Source: Terriglobia bacterium
GTDB lineage: Bacteria; Acidobacteriota; UBA6911
Direction: 5' to 3'
DNA: 64,000 nucleotides
Assembly: GCA_020072565.1 (NCBI GenBank)
Contig: JAIQGI010000007.1
Location: forward strand, 237,056-301,055
Of the stretch, positions 1 to 9,745 are shown piece by piece. Below the pieces are notes generated by a model. The model ran no database searches, was not told where the DNA came from, and was given only the letters and a program-made list of their open reading frames with translations. How positions within the stretch are numbered: the stretch's first letter is position 1; each line of letters opens with the position of its first letter. The position numbers and the translations under genes were made by a program.

Positions 1-1
1 T

Positions 2-1210
2 TTCCTTCAGGGTAAAGGAAGAGTTGTGATCACCGACGCTCCTGCGACTTCTTGCTCCTGGCGAGCCCTGATGGACCGCATGAGACCTGATCAATGGGTA
101 GAAATGGGTAAGCGTCATGGCATACAGGTTGACATCGTAGACCTTCGCGATGACGAGTGGACCGTCAGTCACGACGTCGCACTGCAGCGCAGAAGACTGC
201 CGGGAGACCCTCTCGGCTCCACACAATGTGATCTTGGCCAATTCAGCGAATTTAATACGCAGCAACAAGGTAGCCGTCGTTACTATGGTGCGGACTATGA
301 TATCAATGAAACAAATCTGACCCACTCCAATGGCCACCATAAATACAAACTTTCTAGATCCGTCATTTCGGCTGATGTATTTATAAATCTTCCCAAACTA
401 AAAACCCACAAAAAGGCTGGCATTACCTCCTCGCTCAAAAATCTTGTGGGCATCAACACTTACAAGAATTGGCTTCCTCATTACTCAGTGGGCACACCCG
501 AACAAGGTGGTGATGAATTCCAGCACAATTCAATGAAAAACCGCTGGGAAGGTGCATTGGCGCGTCGCATTAAACACCTCCTGTCGACACAGCCGCGGGC
601 GGGGAGATATCTTCTGCCAGCAATAACCCTTGTGAGAATGTTTTTCGGCGATACCCGGCGAGTCATTCGAAGCGGAAACTGGCACGGGAACGACACCATA
701 TGGCGCATGATCCTGGACCTCAATAAGGCTTTATTGTACTGCAATCCCGATGGTTCAATACGACACGATATTCCGCAGACGCGCAAGCCCTATATCAGCA
801 TTGTCGATGCCATTACGGCCGGCGAAGGTGACGGCCCCTTGTCTCCGGACCCAAAACACACCGGCCTGTTGATCGCAGGAGCCAACCCGGTTTCCGTTGA
901 TGCGTTCTGTGCGAAGCTCATGGGTTTTGACTGGATGAAGATACCTGCAATCAAAAACGCCTTCGCCATCAGGCACTATCCCATCGCAGACTTTAACTAC
1001 GAGGACATCCATGTTGTGTCCAGCGATCGGCAGTTAAACGGCCGCCTCCTCGACATCCCGGCTCAGATCGGGTGCCGCTTTAAGCCGCATTTCGCATGGG
1101 TCGGGCATATTGAAAGCGACCCTGCTGCAACGGGTGCGCCCTCGCGCCCGCCGATCCCGGGACACGCCGAACGAAGCACCTTTCCAAACTACATGCCCGG
1201 CGATAAATGA
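2..1210 (+). CDS. DUF362 domain protein, 5' end outside the window
   Basis: The reading frame is open from the first bases of the window, and the codons before the first possible GTG (position 26) read as a normal continuation of the family (GKGRVVITDAP), so the gene very probably starts upstream. The stretch FINLPKLKTHKKAG followed by SSLKNLVGIN is the hallmark of DUF362 proteins. The later part, with VSVDAFCAKLMGFD, also fits. The biochemical role of the family is not established, and no ferredoxin-type cysteine cluster is visible in the visible part. It lies 15 bp before a glycosyltransferase gene in the same direction, so the two are probably co-transcribed with the exopolysaccharide/exosortase genes that follow. 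Family assignment is good; function is unknown. Confidence 0.8.
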   Translation, partial: FLQGKGRVVITDAPATSCSWRALMDRMRPDQWVEMGKRHGIQVDIVDLRDDEWTVSHDVALQRRRLPGDPLGSTQCDLGQFSEFNTQQQGSRRYYGADYDINETNLTHSNGHHKYKLSRSVISADVFINLPKLKTHKKAGITSSLKNLVGINTYKNWLPHYSVGTPEQGGDEFQHNSMKNRWEGALARRIKHLLSTQPRAGRYLLPAITLVRMFFGDTRRVIRSGNWHGNDTIWRMILDLNKALLYCNPDGSIRHDIPQTRKPYISIVDAITAGEGDGPLSPDPKHTGLLIAGANPVSVDAFCAKLMGFDWMKIPAIKNAFAIRHYPIADFNYEDIHVVSSDRQLNGRLLDIPAQIGCRFKPHFAWVGHIESDPAATGAPSRPPIPGHAERSTFPNYMPGDK

Positions 1211-1225
1211 GAGGCAGACGAGCGC

Positions 1226-2212
1226 ATGAGTACCCAGTGCTCCCATAACAACAAGCTGGTATTCATTTCGTGGGCCCTCTCCTGCAGAAGAAGCGACAGC
1301 ATCGCCCGCAGGCTCGGAGGAACTTCCTATATGGTCTACTCGGGGGCATGGGGAAGCCGATATTCGACGATCGCTTTCAAGTATGCTTCCCAGATCGTAA
1401 AGACCCTGAAAATCCTGATCCGAACCAAACCGCATGCCGTCTTCGTAATGACGCCTCCCATCGTCGCCTGTCTTCCAGTCTTGGTCTATGCAAAACTTGC
1501 GGGGGCTTCTTACTCGATCGACGCGCACACCGCCGCATTCGTGGACCCACCATGGCGGCACATCCTTTTCATCCACAAATATTTTTCACGGCGCGCAGCT
1601 ACGACGATTGTAACCAACGAGTATCTTCAGAAATTAGTGCAGGCATGGGGAGCGCATGCAACGATCGTCGCGGATGTGCGCGTCTGTTTCCCGGATCCTG
1701 CGCACGTGAGCCTCGACGGCGGTTCCAATATGGCCCTCGTTTGCAGCTTTACCAGGGATGAGCCCGTGGCATTGTTTTTGCGCGCCGCACGCAGCCTGCC
1801 CCAAATCAAGTTCTATGTCACCGGCGATCATGCGGATGCGGATCCGAGTCTTGTCAAAAATAGGCCGGATAATGTCGTGTTCACCGGATTTTTGCCGGAG
1901 GCCGAATATGTCGGTTTGTTGATGTCCTCGGACGCGGTCATATGCCTGACTACCGTGGACCATACAATGCAGCGGGGAGCGTATGAGTCCATTTATCTCG
2001 GCAAGCCGGTGATCACGTCCAATTTCGAGGTTCTCAGGAAAACATTCCATAAGGGCGCAGTCTTTGTCGATAACAGAGTCGAGGACATCGTACGGGGCAT
2101 TGTTCAGATGAGAGCCGACCTCAGGAAATATCAAGAGGAGGCACAGCAATTGAGGGAAGAAAAGCTGCGTCAGTGGGAAACCGTGGAAGCCGAGCTGCGG
2201 CGTTTCTTATAA
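1226..2212 (+). CDS. glycosyltransferase (GT-B fold, group 1 type)
   Basis: A 328-residue cytosolic protein without membrane segments. The N-terminal half contains the PPIVACLPVLVYAKLAG stretch, as in GT-B donors-domain partners. The C-terminal half has VVFTGFLPEAEYVGLLMSSD and GAYESIYLGKPVI, the usual nucleotide-sugar-binding region of GT4/GT1-like enzymes with an E-x(7)-type acidic motif. It probably transfers a sugar to a lipid-linked intermediate during exopolysaccharide synthesis; donor and acceptor cannot be read from sequence. It follows the DUF362 gene by 15 bp and precedes the PEP-CTERM-associated sugar transferase by 54 bp, suggesting one operon. The start ATG at 1226 is preceded by a weak GAGG. 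Confidence 0.8.
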   Translation: MSTQCSHNNKLVFISWALSCRRSDSIARRLGGTSYMVYSGAWGSRYSTIAFKYASQIVKTLKILIRTKPHAVFVMTPPIVACLPVLVYAKLAGASYSIDAHTAAFVDPPWRHILFIHKYFSRRAATTIVTNEYLQKLVQAWGAHATIVADVRVCFPDPAHVSLDGGSNMALVCSFTRDEPVALFLRAARSLPQIKFYVTGDHADADPSLVKNRPDNVVFTGFLPEAEYVGLLMSSDAVICLTTVDHTMQRGAYESIYLGKPVITSNFEVLRKTFHKGAVFVDNRVEDIVRGIVQMRADLRKYQEEAQQLREEKLRQWETVEAELRRFL

Positions 2213-2266
2213 ATCAGGGTTCCGCTCCCCGTCGTCCCCGACGACGATGCGCCAAAGGAATCAAGG

Positions 2267-3466
2267 ATGAACCTACTTTACCTCTGTCATCGGATTCCCT
2301 ACCCTCCTGACAAAGGTGACAAGATCCGATCTTTTCATCAGATCCGGCATCTTGCGCAACGCCACAGAGTGCATTTGGCGTGCATGATCGACCAGGTCGA
2401 GGATCTGCAGGGCATAAACGAGCTCAAACACTATTGTGCTGCTGTTGACACTGTCTACCGCAGCTCATCGTCAGCGAAAACCGCAATCCTGGCCGCCCTG
2501 CTGACCAACAAGTCGCTCTCGGTAGCGTCTTTTCACTCGAAGCAACTACAGAAAAAAATCGCCGAACGCCTGGCTTCCGAGCACTTTGACAGAATATTTG
2601 TCTTTTCTTCGACCATGGCAGAGTATGTCTGGGATGTAAATCACATTCCGCGCATCATGGATTTTGTCGACGTGGATTCCGAAAAGTGGCGCGATTATGC
2701 CGGCTATCATTCATTCCCACGGTCACTGATTTACCGGCAAGAAGCGGTTCGCCTGGCGCACTATGAAGAGCGCATCTCCCTGAATTTCGACCATTCGATA
2801 TTTGTTTCTGAAGCGGAAGCCAACCTCTTTAGGAGAAGGATCAACCACAGGCCCATCTCTGTGGTTCCCAACGGCGTGGACTTCGACTACTTTGCGCAGC
2901 GCGTTGCCAGTCCGGTCCTTGCGGACGGTCCCGTCATCATTTTCGTGGGGGCAATGGACTACTTTCCGAACATAGATGCGGTTCGTTACTTCTGCAAGGA
3001 CATCTTCCCTCTGGTGCGGAAAAGCAGGCCGGAGGCGCGTTTTTATATCGTGGGAAGCCGCCCCGCGCGCGAGGTTATCAGGCTGGGCCGAATCGCCAAT
3101 GTCAAGGTAACCGGGTGGGTCCCCGATGTGCGCCCCTACCTGGCGATGGCGTCCGTATCCGTCGCTCCGTTCCGGATCGCCCGGGGCATTCAGAACAAGA
3201 TTCTCGAAGCCATGGCATCGGGGGTTCCGGTCGTTTCGACCTCACGAGCGGTTCAGGGAATCGGAGCCTCCGAGAAAGACGGCCTCAGAATAGAAGACGA
3301 GCCAGGTGCTTTCGCCCGGCAGATCCTGCGCCTGTTGGACGCGCCGCAACTCGGCGAAGAGTGTGCCCAGCATGCCCGAGACTACGTCTGCATTCATCAC
3401 CAGTGGCAGCAGATTGGAAAGCTGATCGAGGATATCCTCCAGGCCGTGCCGGCGCCCAGGAGCTGA
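2267..3466 (+). CDS. PEP-CTERM/XrtA system-associated sugar transferase (TIGR03087 type)
   Basis: A 399-residue GT4-type glycosyltransferase. The N-terminus NLLYLCHRIPYPPDKGDKIR is characteristic of the sugar transferase family that co-occurs with exosortase XrtA (TIGR03087). The C-terminal domain shows VPNGVDFDYF, GWVPDVRPYL and NKILEAMASGVPVVST, the nucleotide-sugar-binding half. Full length compares well with the family (about 400 residues). Its partner is the exopolysaccharide that the exosortase-processed proteins are thought to interact with. It ends 9 bp from the end of the convergent amidotransferase gene, leaving no room for a terminator between them. Confidence 0.88.
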   Translation: MNLLYLCHRIPYPPDKGDKIRSFHQIRHLAQRHRVHLACMIDQVEDLQGINELKHYCAAVDTVYRSSSSAKTAILAALLTNKSLSVASFHSKQLQKKIAERLASEHFDRIFVFSSTMAEYVWDVNHIPRIMDFVDVDSEKWRDYAGYHSFPRSLIYRQEAVRLAHYEERISLNFDHSIFVSEAEANLFRRRINHRPISVVPNGVDFDYFAQRVASPVLADGPVIIFVGAMDYFPNIDAVRYFCKDIFPLVRKSRPEARFYIVGSRPAREVIRLGRIANVKVTGWVPDVRPYLAMASVSVAPFRIARGIQNKILEAMASGVPVVSTSRAVQGIGASEKDGLRIEDEPGAFARQILRLLDAPQLGEECAQHARDYVCIHHQWQQIGKLIEDILQAVPAPRS

Positions 3467-3475
3467 ACGGGAGCC

Positions 3476-5353
3476 TCATCCGACTTCAGGAGCGAAGCGC
3501 TGCAGCCACAATCGGAACATTAAGATACTCCACAGCTCGTTGGAGCGGTCTCTGACTCGAGACTGGTGTTGGTCCCACATCTTGCTGATAAATGCGGAGT
3601 TGAGGAAGGGATCTTTCCTCCCGATCAGGAATTCCCGGGCATAATCATGGATCCCGGACCGGAACCAATCTGCAAGAGGAACACCGAAACCCATCTTGGA
3701 CCGATGGATAATGTTGTCCGGCAGGCATCCCTGCATCGACTTCTTGAAAAGGTACTTGCCGGTTCCTCCATTGAGCTTCAATCTGGAGGGCATCCTTGCC
3801 ACCAGGCCCATCAACACGTGATCCAGCAGCGGGCATCGGACTTCAAGGGAATTGGCCATGCTGGCACGGTCCACCTTGGTAAGGATGTCGTCGGTGAGAT
3901 AGGTCTTGATGTCGAGGTACTGGATCCGTGAGAGGGGATCGGCCGTACCTGCCCTGTCGTAATGCTCACGAAAGACCTCTATGGTCTGATAATCCTTGAG
4001 ACGAGCCTTCAGATCGTCCGACAAAATAGAGGGCTTTTCGTAGCCGCGGAATGTCGACATGCTCTCAAAATAGCCCTCCAGAGCATCATGAGCCAGGCTC
4101 TGGAAAGTCGTTTTCGCGCGGATGAACCGGGGCGCCCAGTCCATTTTAGGATACATCCTGCCCAAGGGGCCGAAAACCGGCCTTCTCAGCCACAGAGGCA
4201 TGACGGCCCTCAGGCGATTTTCCTGCTGGTCGAAAAAGTAGCGCCGATAGCCGGCAAAGTTCTCGTCACCGCCATCGCCGCTGAGACAAACGGTGACTTT
4301 TTCGCGGGCCACCTGGCTGACAAAGTAGGTGGGAAGCGCCGAAGAATCTGAAAAGGGCTCGTCATAGTGCCAGACCAGTTTCTCGATGGTGCCGATCTTC
4401 TCCGGAGTCACAACGCGCTCGTGGTGATCGCTGCCTAAATGCCTGGCCACCTGGCGGGCATAAGCGGATTCGTCGAAAGAATCCTCGGCAAAACCGATAG
4501 TGGCAGTCTTCACGGGCTGTTTGAGGATCTGGCTCATCACGAAGACCACTGCCGATGAGTCGAGCCCGCCGGACAGGAATGCTCCCAGCGGCACCTCGCT
4601 CATCAGCCTGATGTCCACCGCGGTTCTCAATTCAGCCAGGAACATTTCGAGCCATTGCTTTTCGGAGAACTCTACGTCCTCGGCGAATTTGAGATCCCAG
4701 TAGGGTATTTCCCGCAGGTTGGGTCCCTCAAATTTAAGATAATGTCCCGGCCGCACCTTGTGGATCCGGCGGTAGATGGACTTGGGCGCCGGAACGTAAC
4801 CCAGTGAGAGATAGTCGCTGACGGCGTCCTCACGGATTTCGAGCCGGAGTGCCGGGTGGCAGAGAATCGATTTGATCTCGGAACCAAAAACCAGTTTTTC
4901 ATCGTCCAGGTAGTAAAAGAGAGGCTTTTTACCCACACGGTCCCGGGCCAGGATCAGTGTTTGCCTGGCCTGGTCCCATAATCCGAATGAAAACATGCCT
5001 CGCAGTTTTTCGATGAAACTATCCGGATATTGCTCGTACAGGTGAACGACGGTCTCCGTGTCGGTACGGGTCCGAAAGTCGTGATGGCCTTTCAGCCCTT
5101 CCCGAAGTTCCTGGAAGTTGTAGATTTCGCCATTAAAGGTTATCCATATGCTGCCGTCCTCATTACTGAGAGGCTGGCGGCCAGTACTCAGATCAATGAT
5201 GCTCAGGCGGCGGTGGCCCAAAGCGGCCTGCCGGCCCACATAGACGCCGGATTCATCCGGCCCCCTGTGCCGCTGGATATCGGACATTTTGCGGACCACG
5301 AGCTCGTCGATCGGTCTCCCGTCAAAATAGTAAACGCCGCAAATTCCACACAA
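3476..5353 (-). CDS. asparagine synthase (glutamine-hydrolysing)-like amidotransferase, XrtA-associated
   Basis: A 625-residue class II amidotransferase. The mature N-terminal Cys follows directly after the initiator (CGICGVYYFDG), and residues RHRGPDESG and FNGEIYNFQELR form the glutaminase domain. The ATP pyrophosphatase loop SGGLDSSAV lies near residue 260. Because the catalytic Cys must be residue 2, the start is fixed at a TTG codon (5351-5353), with AGGAGGT about 9 nt upstream supporting it. The sequence resembles the exosortase A-associated amidotransferase family (TIGR03108), which probably amidates a sugar acid or a surface precursor rather than aspartate; the true substrate is unknown. 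It runs opposite to its neighbours. Confidence 0.9.
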   Translation of the reverse strand: MCGICGVYYFDGRPIDELVVRKMSDIQRHRGPDESGVYVGRQAALGHRRLSIIDLSTGRQPLSNEDGSIWITFNGEIYNFQELREGLKGHHDFRTRTDTETVVHLYEQYPDSFIEKLRGMFSFGLWDQARQTLILARDRVGKKPLFYYLDDEKLVFGSEIKSILCHPALRLEIREDAVSDYLSLGYVPAPKSIYRRIHKVRPGHYLKFEGPNLREIPYWDLKFAEDVEFSEKQWLEMFLAELRTAVDIRLMSEVPLGAFLSGGLDSSAVVFVMSQILKQPVKTATIGFAEDSFDESAYARQVARHLGSDHHERVVTPEKIGTIEKLVWHYDEPFSDSSALPTYFVSQVAREKVTVCLSGDGGDENFAGYRRYFFDQQENRLRAVMPLWLRRPVFGPLGRMYPKMDWAPRFIRAKTTFQSLAHDALEGYFESMSTFRGYEKPSILSDDLKARLKDYQTIEVFREHYDRAGTADPLSRIQYLDIKTYLTDDILTKVDRASMANSLEVRCPLLDHVLMGLVARMPSRLKLNGGTGKYLFKKSMQGCLPDNIIHRSKMGFGVPLADWFRSGIHDYAREFLIGRKDPFLNSAFISKMWDQHQSRVRDRSNELWSILMFRLWLQRFAPEVG

Positions 5354-5653
5354 AGCCGGTACCTCCTGTTCTTGTCGTCACTACCCTCGCCCCACGCCGC
5401 CAAGATGGGCACGGGCGAACTCATGAGCGTCCTGGATCGTTCAGTAACATCGGCTCAAATTCCTGCGCCGATATCCATATCTTCGCGGACATTCTAATAA
5501 GAATGCCGCCACCGGCAAAGTCCTTTTCAATCCAGCGTGGAAATATCCCCGGGATTGCTTTCCCCCGGCAGGCAATTCCCGTCTCCCGAAACCCGCATTG
5601 ATCCGGCCCGGGCCCCAGCCAGTCAAAATGGGCCGAGCATGCTTTCAGATTTT

Positions 5654-5722
5654 GGAGTGCGGCGGCATGGCGCCGCGTTTGAGGTTCGTAATAGCCAAAG
5701 CGGCGTCATGCCGCCGCACTCC
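5654..5722. repeat. perfect-type long hairpin (23-bp arms)
   Basis: Two 23-nt arms, GGAGTGCGGCGGCATGGCGC... at 5654-5676 and its complement at 5700-5722, match at 22 of 23 positions around a 23-nt loop. It lies in the 520-bp gap between the divergent amidotransferase (start 5353) and membrane glycosyltransferase (start 5875). No T-run follows, so it is not a typical terminator. It resembles the REP-like palindromes scattered through acidobacterial intergenic DNA. At 5817-5840 the same gap also carries the right end of repeat family R1 (CATGAATTATTCAGG). No gene was found in the gap. Confidence 0.75.
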
Positions 5723-5874
5723 AGAGCGCCTGCGGCGCGAGAAATTTGTGGTATTTCCGAATCCGTTTGGGCATATCAGGAGCGATGAAATTCACGCGGC
5801 CGCTTCGCGGCCTGGTGTATCCATGAATTATTCAGGCCTGCGGGCAAAGGGCGACGAGTGCCGTTCCTTCTCTT

Positions 5875-7527
5875 ATGAAACGTGAACAGATAGTCCGACT
5901 CTTGTGTCTCTGCATCCTCTTCGCTCTGACCGCCACGCTCTTGCTGCGTGGCCTGAGCAACACCAGCATTGGCTTTCCAGATGCCGATCGGAACCTGATG
6001 GATGGCGTTTTTATCAGAGACTTCCTTCAGGAAATGCCTCTGACCAAGGTATTCGAGTTCACGGCCACTTATTACGCAAGATACCCTGCTCTCAGCATCG
6101 GCTACAAACCGCCATTCTTCGCCTTTGTCGAAGCGATCTTTAATATCCTGTTCGGCATCAACCTCTGGGGCAGCAGGCTTGCTGTGCTTGCGTTCGCCCT
6201 GGCTGGGGTTTGGGCATATTTCCGCCTGGTGCAGCGCATGTCCGACACCCCGACGGCCTTTTTCTCCTCATCCCTTCTCGTCACGACGCCCTTTGTGGCG
6301 CAGTGGGGATGGTACACGATGCTGGAAATACCGGCACTTTCCATGTGCCTGCTGGCTTCCTACGCGTTTTATCTGTTCCTCACAGATCACGGCAAACGTT
6401 ATCTGTACGCAACGGCAATCCTGGTTCCACTCTCCGCATGGACCAAACAGACCGCTGTCTTCACCGTTCTCTGGTTTTTCTTATATGCCGCACTCGCAGG
6501 AAAGCTCCTGGGAATATTAAAGCGCAAATCGACCTGGTTCGCGATGATCATTGCCGGGATGCTCCTGATTCCATTGGCGATCCTGACAATTTGGCTGGGT
6601 GAACTCAACATCGCCCAATCCATTGGAGGCGATCCCCCAAAAATCAATCTGCTTGCCAGCAACTCCCGGAGTTACCTGCTGCAGTATATCTATCTTATTT
6701 ATCATCAACAACTAACCGGCCCGGTCCTGCTCCTTGGCCTGGCGGGCATGGCACTCGCGGCCGCCAAACGGCATCGAGCCAGCCTGTACTTCGCCTGCTT
6801 GATCGCAGCTACCTATATTGTCTTTACTTTTTTTGTCAGCGCCAAGGAAGCGCGCTACACGATTTTCTGGATTCCTGCCTTCACCTATTTTGCTGCTTTC
6901 CCGATTTACCAATTGAGGAATATCAAGCTCGTTGCAAAAGTTTCATCGTTGATTCTCGTCATTGTGATCCTATATCAAATCTATGCCACCTATCAACGCG
7001 AACCCCGTTATGCTACCGGCTACGACCAGGCGGCAAAAGTCGCCCTGAGCAATCTTCGCGGCCCAACGGTCCTTATAGATGCTTACAATAATGGCTATTT
7101 CACCTATTTCATTCGTTCCCTGGACCCTGCTCGCAGTACGGTTGTTCTTAGAGGAGATAAGCTGCTCAGCTCCTCCGCTGTCTGGCGTGGCCAGCTGACC
7201 ATTCACGCTCACAATGAGAGTGATATTCGAGACATACTGGACAAATATGGCGTGACGATCATAGTCATAGAGACGCGGGATTATACCGGGATTCCAATCC
7301 ACCGACTGCTGCGCAGTTTCCTTCAATCCGAAGACTTCGAACTCATAAAGGAAATCCCCATTGAATCCAACAGTGGTCCACTGTCCGATAACTCGCTGAA
7401 GATCTATCGGTATTTAAAAGCAAAACCGCCGAACGCAGAGTTTATCACCCTGGAATTGCCCATCGTCGGCCAGACCCTCAAGGTGCCGATGAAGAAATTG
7501 ACGGACAGCAAAAAAGATCATCCATGA
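5875..7527 (+). CDS. GT39-like integral membrane glycosyltransferase
   Basis: A 550-residue protein with about ten hydrophobic segments in the first 370 residues and a soluble C-terminal domain of about 180 residues. The first periplasmic loop has the acidic residues (PDADRNLMDGVFIRDF) and a later YKPPFF stretch, as in ArnT/PMT-type (GT39) enzymes that use polyprenyl-phosphate sugars. Likely role: periplasmic glycosylation of lipid, protein or polysaccharide linked to the exosortase locus; the acceptor is unknown. Its stop overlaps the start of prsK (ATGA at 7524-7527), so the two are translationally coupled. No strong Shine-Dalgarno precedes ATG 5875. Confidence 0.78.
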   Translation: MKREQIVRLLCLCILFALTATLLLRGLSNTSIGFPDADRNLMDGVFIRDFLQEMPLTKVFEFTATYYARYPALSIGYKPPFFAFVEAIFNILFGINLWGSRLAVLAFALAGVWAYFRLVQRMSDTPTAFFSSSLLVTTPFVAQWGWYTMLEIPALSMCLLASYAFYLFLTDHGKRYLYATAILVPLSAWTKQTAVFTVLWFFLYAALAGKLLGILKRKSTWFAMIIAGMLLIPLAILTIWLGELNIAQSIGGDPPKINLLASNSRSYLLQYIYLIYHQQLTGPVLLLGLAGMALAAAKRHRASLYFACLIAATYIVFTFFVSAKEARYTIFWIPAFTYFAAFPIYQLRNIKLVAKVSSLILVIVILYQIYATYQREPRYATGYDQAAKVALSNLRGPTVLIDAYNNGYFTYFIRSLDPARSTVVLRGDKLLSSSAVWRGQLTIHAHNESDIRDILDKYGVTIIVIETRDYTGIPIHRLLRSFLQSEDFELIKEIPIESNSGPLSDNSLKIYRYLKAKPPNAEFITLELPIVGQTLKVPMKKLTDSKKDHP

Positions 7528-9599
7528 CCTCCCTGGAATTTTTCCAGATCATTTCAGCCTCGATCGGGCTTATTAGCGCAGGGCTCGTGCTGCTGTTCAG
7601 GCGTTTCGGGCAGGCTTCGTGGTTGCTTTGCTGTTTCTTTTTCTTCAGCGCCGCCGCCCATGGCACCCTGACATTTGCCTATGATCCCAATGGGACGATG
7701 GCAGCGCCGTTTTTCCGTCTGGCGTTTTGCTGTGTGTTTCTGGCTGCCCCGTGCGGGCTTCTTTTTACCTGGAGCATAGCCCGCCCCCATTACCGTCAGG
7801 CGCTTGCAGAAAAACGGAAGCTGGTCGCGGCAATTCTCTTCCCGATTCCCGTTCTGCTGATATTTCTGTTATTGCTGCCGCCTGCAGTTGACCAGAGGTT
7901 TCTGCCCCCGGCGTTTGTCGCGCTGGGACCGGGGGGATACTTGGCCTCGATCTACCTGCTTGTGGTTTGTGTGATGGCCTTTGCCAACATGGAATCGATC
8001 CTCCGCAGTGTCGAAGAGAGTGTCAGATGGGAGGTCAAGTTCCTGATCCTCGGGCTCGCAGCCTCTTATGCGGCAATTACCTACATCGCCTCCAAAGTGC
8101 TCCTCTACTCATTCCAGTACGCACTCCTGCCGCAGGATGCAATCCATGTCTTTACCTTGATGTTTCCGATTTCATGCGCCCTGATTCTGGTCTCGTGGCG
8201 GAGGAGCTCGGGGAGAAGCGTCATCAGGGTCTCTCAGAGCTTCATCTACAGTTCGATCACCCTCCTGGCGGTCGGCACTTACCTGATTGCTTCGAGCCTG
8301 ATTGCGCGCTGGGTGAGCCAACGGGGTGAAACGGGGATCAGGACGGAAGCGGTCATCTTCCTCCTTTCCGTTCTTCTGCTGGCGATGGTACTGCTGACAA
8401 CCCAGTTCCGGCACCGGGCGCGAGCCTGGATTCATCGCAACATCTTTGCCGGCAGGTACGACTACCGCCATTTCTGGCTGGAGGCGACCGAAAGGGTTAA
8501 GTCGGTTGACGATCCCCGAAAGACTGCCGACTCCCTGGCGCGCCTGATCCAGAACGCTGTAGGGTCCATCGATGTGAGCGTCTGGCTCCGCCGCAGGAAC
8601 CCGGACAGGCTGGTCCTGCTCGCCCTGTTGGGCACGATGGCCGACCCCGAATCGACCGAGGTGAGCGGCATCATCGACAAACTGCTGGAGCGAAGCGAAC
8701 CGCTCATGGAAACCGATCTGGGAAAGATCGCAGACGCCGAAAAGCTCAGGCAATTCATGCAGCGGACGAACGCCTCGATCCTCGTTCCTTTGGTATCGAG
8801 TAACAGGATCGTGGGGCTCCTCACGGCCGGTTCCGATCGCACCGGCCGACATTACGACCGGGAGGCGCGCGAGTTTCTGCGCGTGCTCGCAAACCACGCA
8901 GCCAGCGAGTTCCACAAGTACGAGCTGCTGGCCACGCTGGTCGAAGCCAAAGAGACAGAAGCGCTGAAATCCTTTTCCACCTTCCTCCTCCATGACCTCA
9001 AGAATTTCGCCTCCACACTCTCGCTGATCGCCAAAAACGCCGCGCGCCACCAGGGAAACCCCGACTTTCAGCGCGACGCGTTCCAGTCGGTCTTCGACAC
9101 TGCGGAAAAAATGAAGCGGCTCTGCAACAATTTACGGACGTTTTCCACCAATCTCGCCGCCAACAAGAAACTGGATGACCTGAATCAGATCGTGCACGCG
9201 GCGGTCGACAGTCTCAATGCCGGCCTTTCGTACCGGGTCCATCTTGAACTGGCCGAGCTGCCGCCGATTTTCCTTGATGCGGATGAGGTCCTGCGAGTGC
9301 TCCAGAATCTCTTGCTCAATGCGCGCGAGGCGCTATCCCCGGAGGGATCCATTACCATCAAAACGGCCCGTCACGACAGCAGCGTGGAACTCGCCGTGAT
9401 GGACGACGGCAGAGGGATCGCCAGGGAGTTTCTGGAGAAGGAACTCTTCCTCCCCTTCCACACTACCAAGAGCGATGGCCTCGGCATCGGCCTCTTTCAG
9501 TCCAAGAAGATCATTGAAGCTCACGGCGGGAACATCTATGTGGAGAGTGAAGAGGGGAAAGGAACCGTGGTTCGGATCACTTTCCCTGCTGCGACTTAG
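7524..9599 (+). CDS. prsK: PEP-CTERM system histidine kinase PrsK
   Basis: A 691-residue sensor kinase. Residues 1-300 carry about eight membrane segments, followed by a GAF-like region (about 330-470, including ASILVPLVSSNRIVGLLTAG). The H-box LLHDLKNFAS has its phospho-acceptor His near residue 490 (codon at 8991). The ATPase domain shows QNLLLNAREAL, DDGRGI and SDGLGIGLFQSKKIIEAHGG. This layout matches PrsK (TIGR02916), the kinase paired with PrsR in XrtA genomes. The input signal is not known. It is coupled to the GT39-like gene upstream and is followed by prsR 146 bp downstream, with a partial R1 repeat starting at its stop codon. Confidence 0.92.
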   Translation: MTSLEFFQIISASIGLISAGLVLLFRRFGQASWLLCCFFFFSAAAHGTLTFAYDPNGTMAAPFFRLAFCCVFLAAPCGLLFTWSIARPHYRQALAEKRKLVAAILFPIPVLLIFLLLLPPAVDQRFLPPAFVALGPGGYLASIYLLVVCVMAFANMESILRSVEESVRWEVKFLILGLAASYAAITYIASKVLLYSFQYALLPQDAIHVFTLMFPISCALILVSWRRSSGRSVIRVSQSFIYSSITLLAVGTYLIASSLIARWVSQRGETGIRTEAVIFLLSVLLLAMVLLTTQFRHRARAWIHRNIFAGRYDYRHFWLEATERVKSVDDPRKTADSLARLIQNAVGSIDVSVWLRRRNPDRLVLLALLGTMADPESTEVSGIIDKLLERSEPLMETDLGKIADAEKLRQFMQRTNASILVPLVSSNRIVGLLTAGSDRTGRHYDREAREFLRVLANHAASEFHKYELLATLVEAKETEALKSFSTFLLHDLKNFASTLSLIAKNAARHQGNPDFQRDAFQSVFDTAEKMKRLCNNLRTFSTNLAANKKLDDLNQIVHAAVDSLNAGLSYRVHLELAELPPIFLDADEVLRVLQNLLLNAREALSPEGSITIKTARHDSSVELAVMDDGRGIAREFLEKELFLPFHTTKSDGLGIGLFQSKKIIEAHGGNIYVESEEGKGTVVRITFPAAT

Positions 9600-9665
9600 T
9601 TCATAAATATGGCAATGTGTTTTTGGACGCGGATAAACGCTGACGGACGCCGACGGCACGAGGGA
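9598..9665 (+). repeat. R1 dispersed repeat, left part
   Basis: The sequence from the prsK stop codon onward (TTAGTTCATAAATATGGCA, then TTTTGGACGC, then GACGGACGCCGACGG) matches the left half of the longer R1 copies at 12772, 21688 and 45808. The right half is absent. It sits between prsK and prsR, where a transcript would have to cross it. Confidence 0.65.
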
Positions 9666-9745
9666 AAAGATTGGCGTGCAATCGTACCGGCAGAGTGCCG
9701 GCTCCGGAATAAACGATCGGCGCACAGCCTTGGCCCTTCGAACCC

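Noticed and set aside
5598..5885. Open frame of 95 residues before the GT39-like gene
   Set aside because: It runs through the 23-bp hairpin and the R1 end; no plausible protein features.
8172..9050. Long minus-strand frame inside prsK
   Set aside because: Antisense shadow of a gene with clear kinase motifs; composition is Gln/Arg/Gly-rich without any domain.
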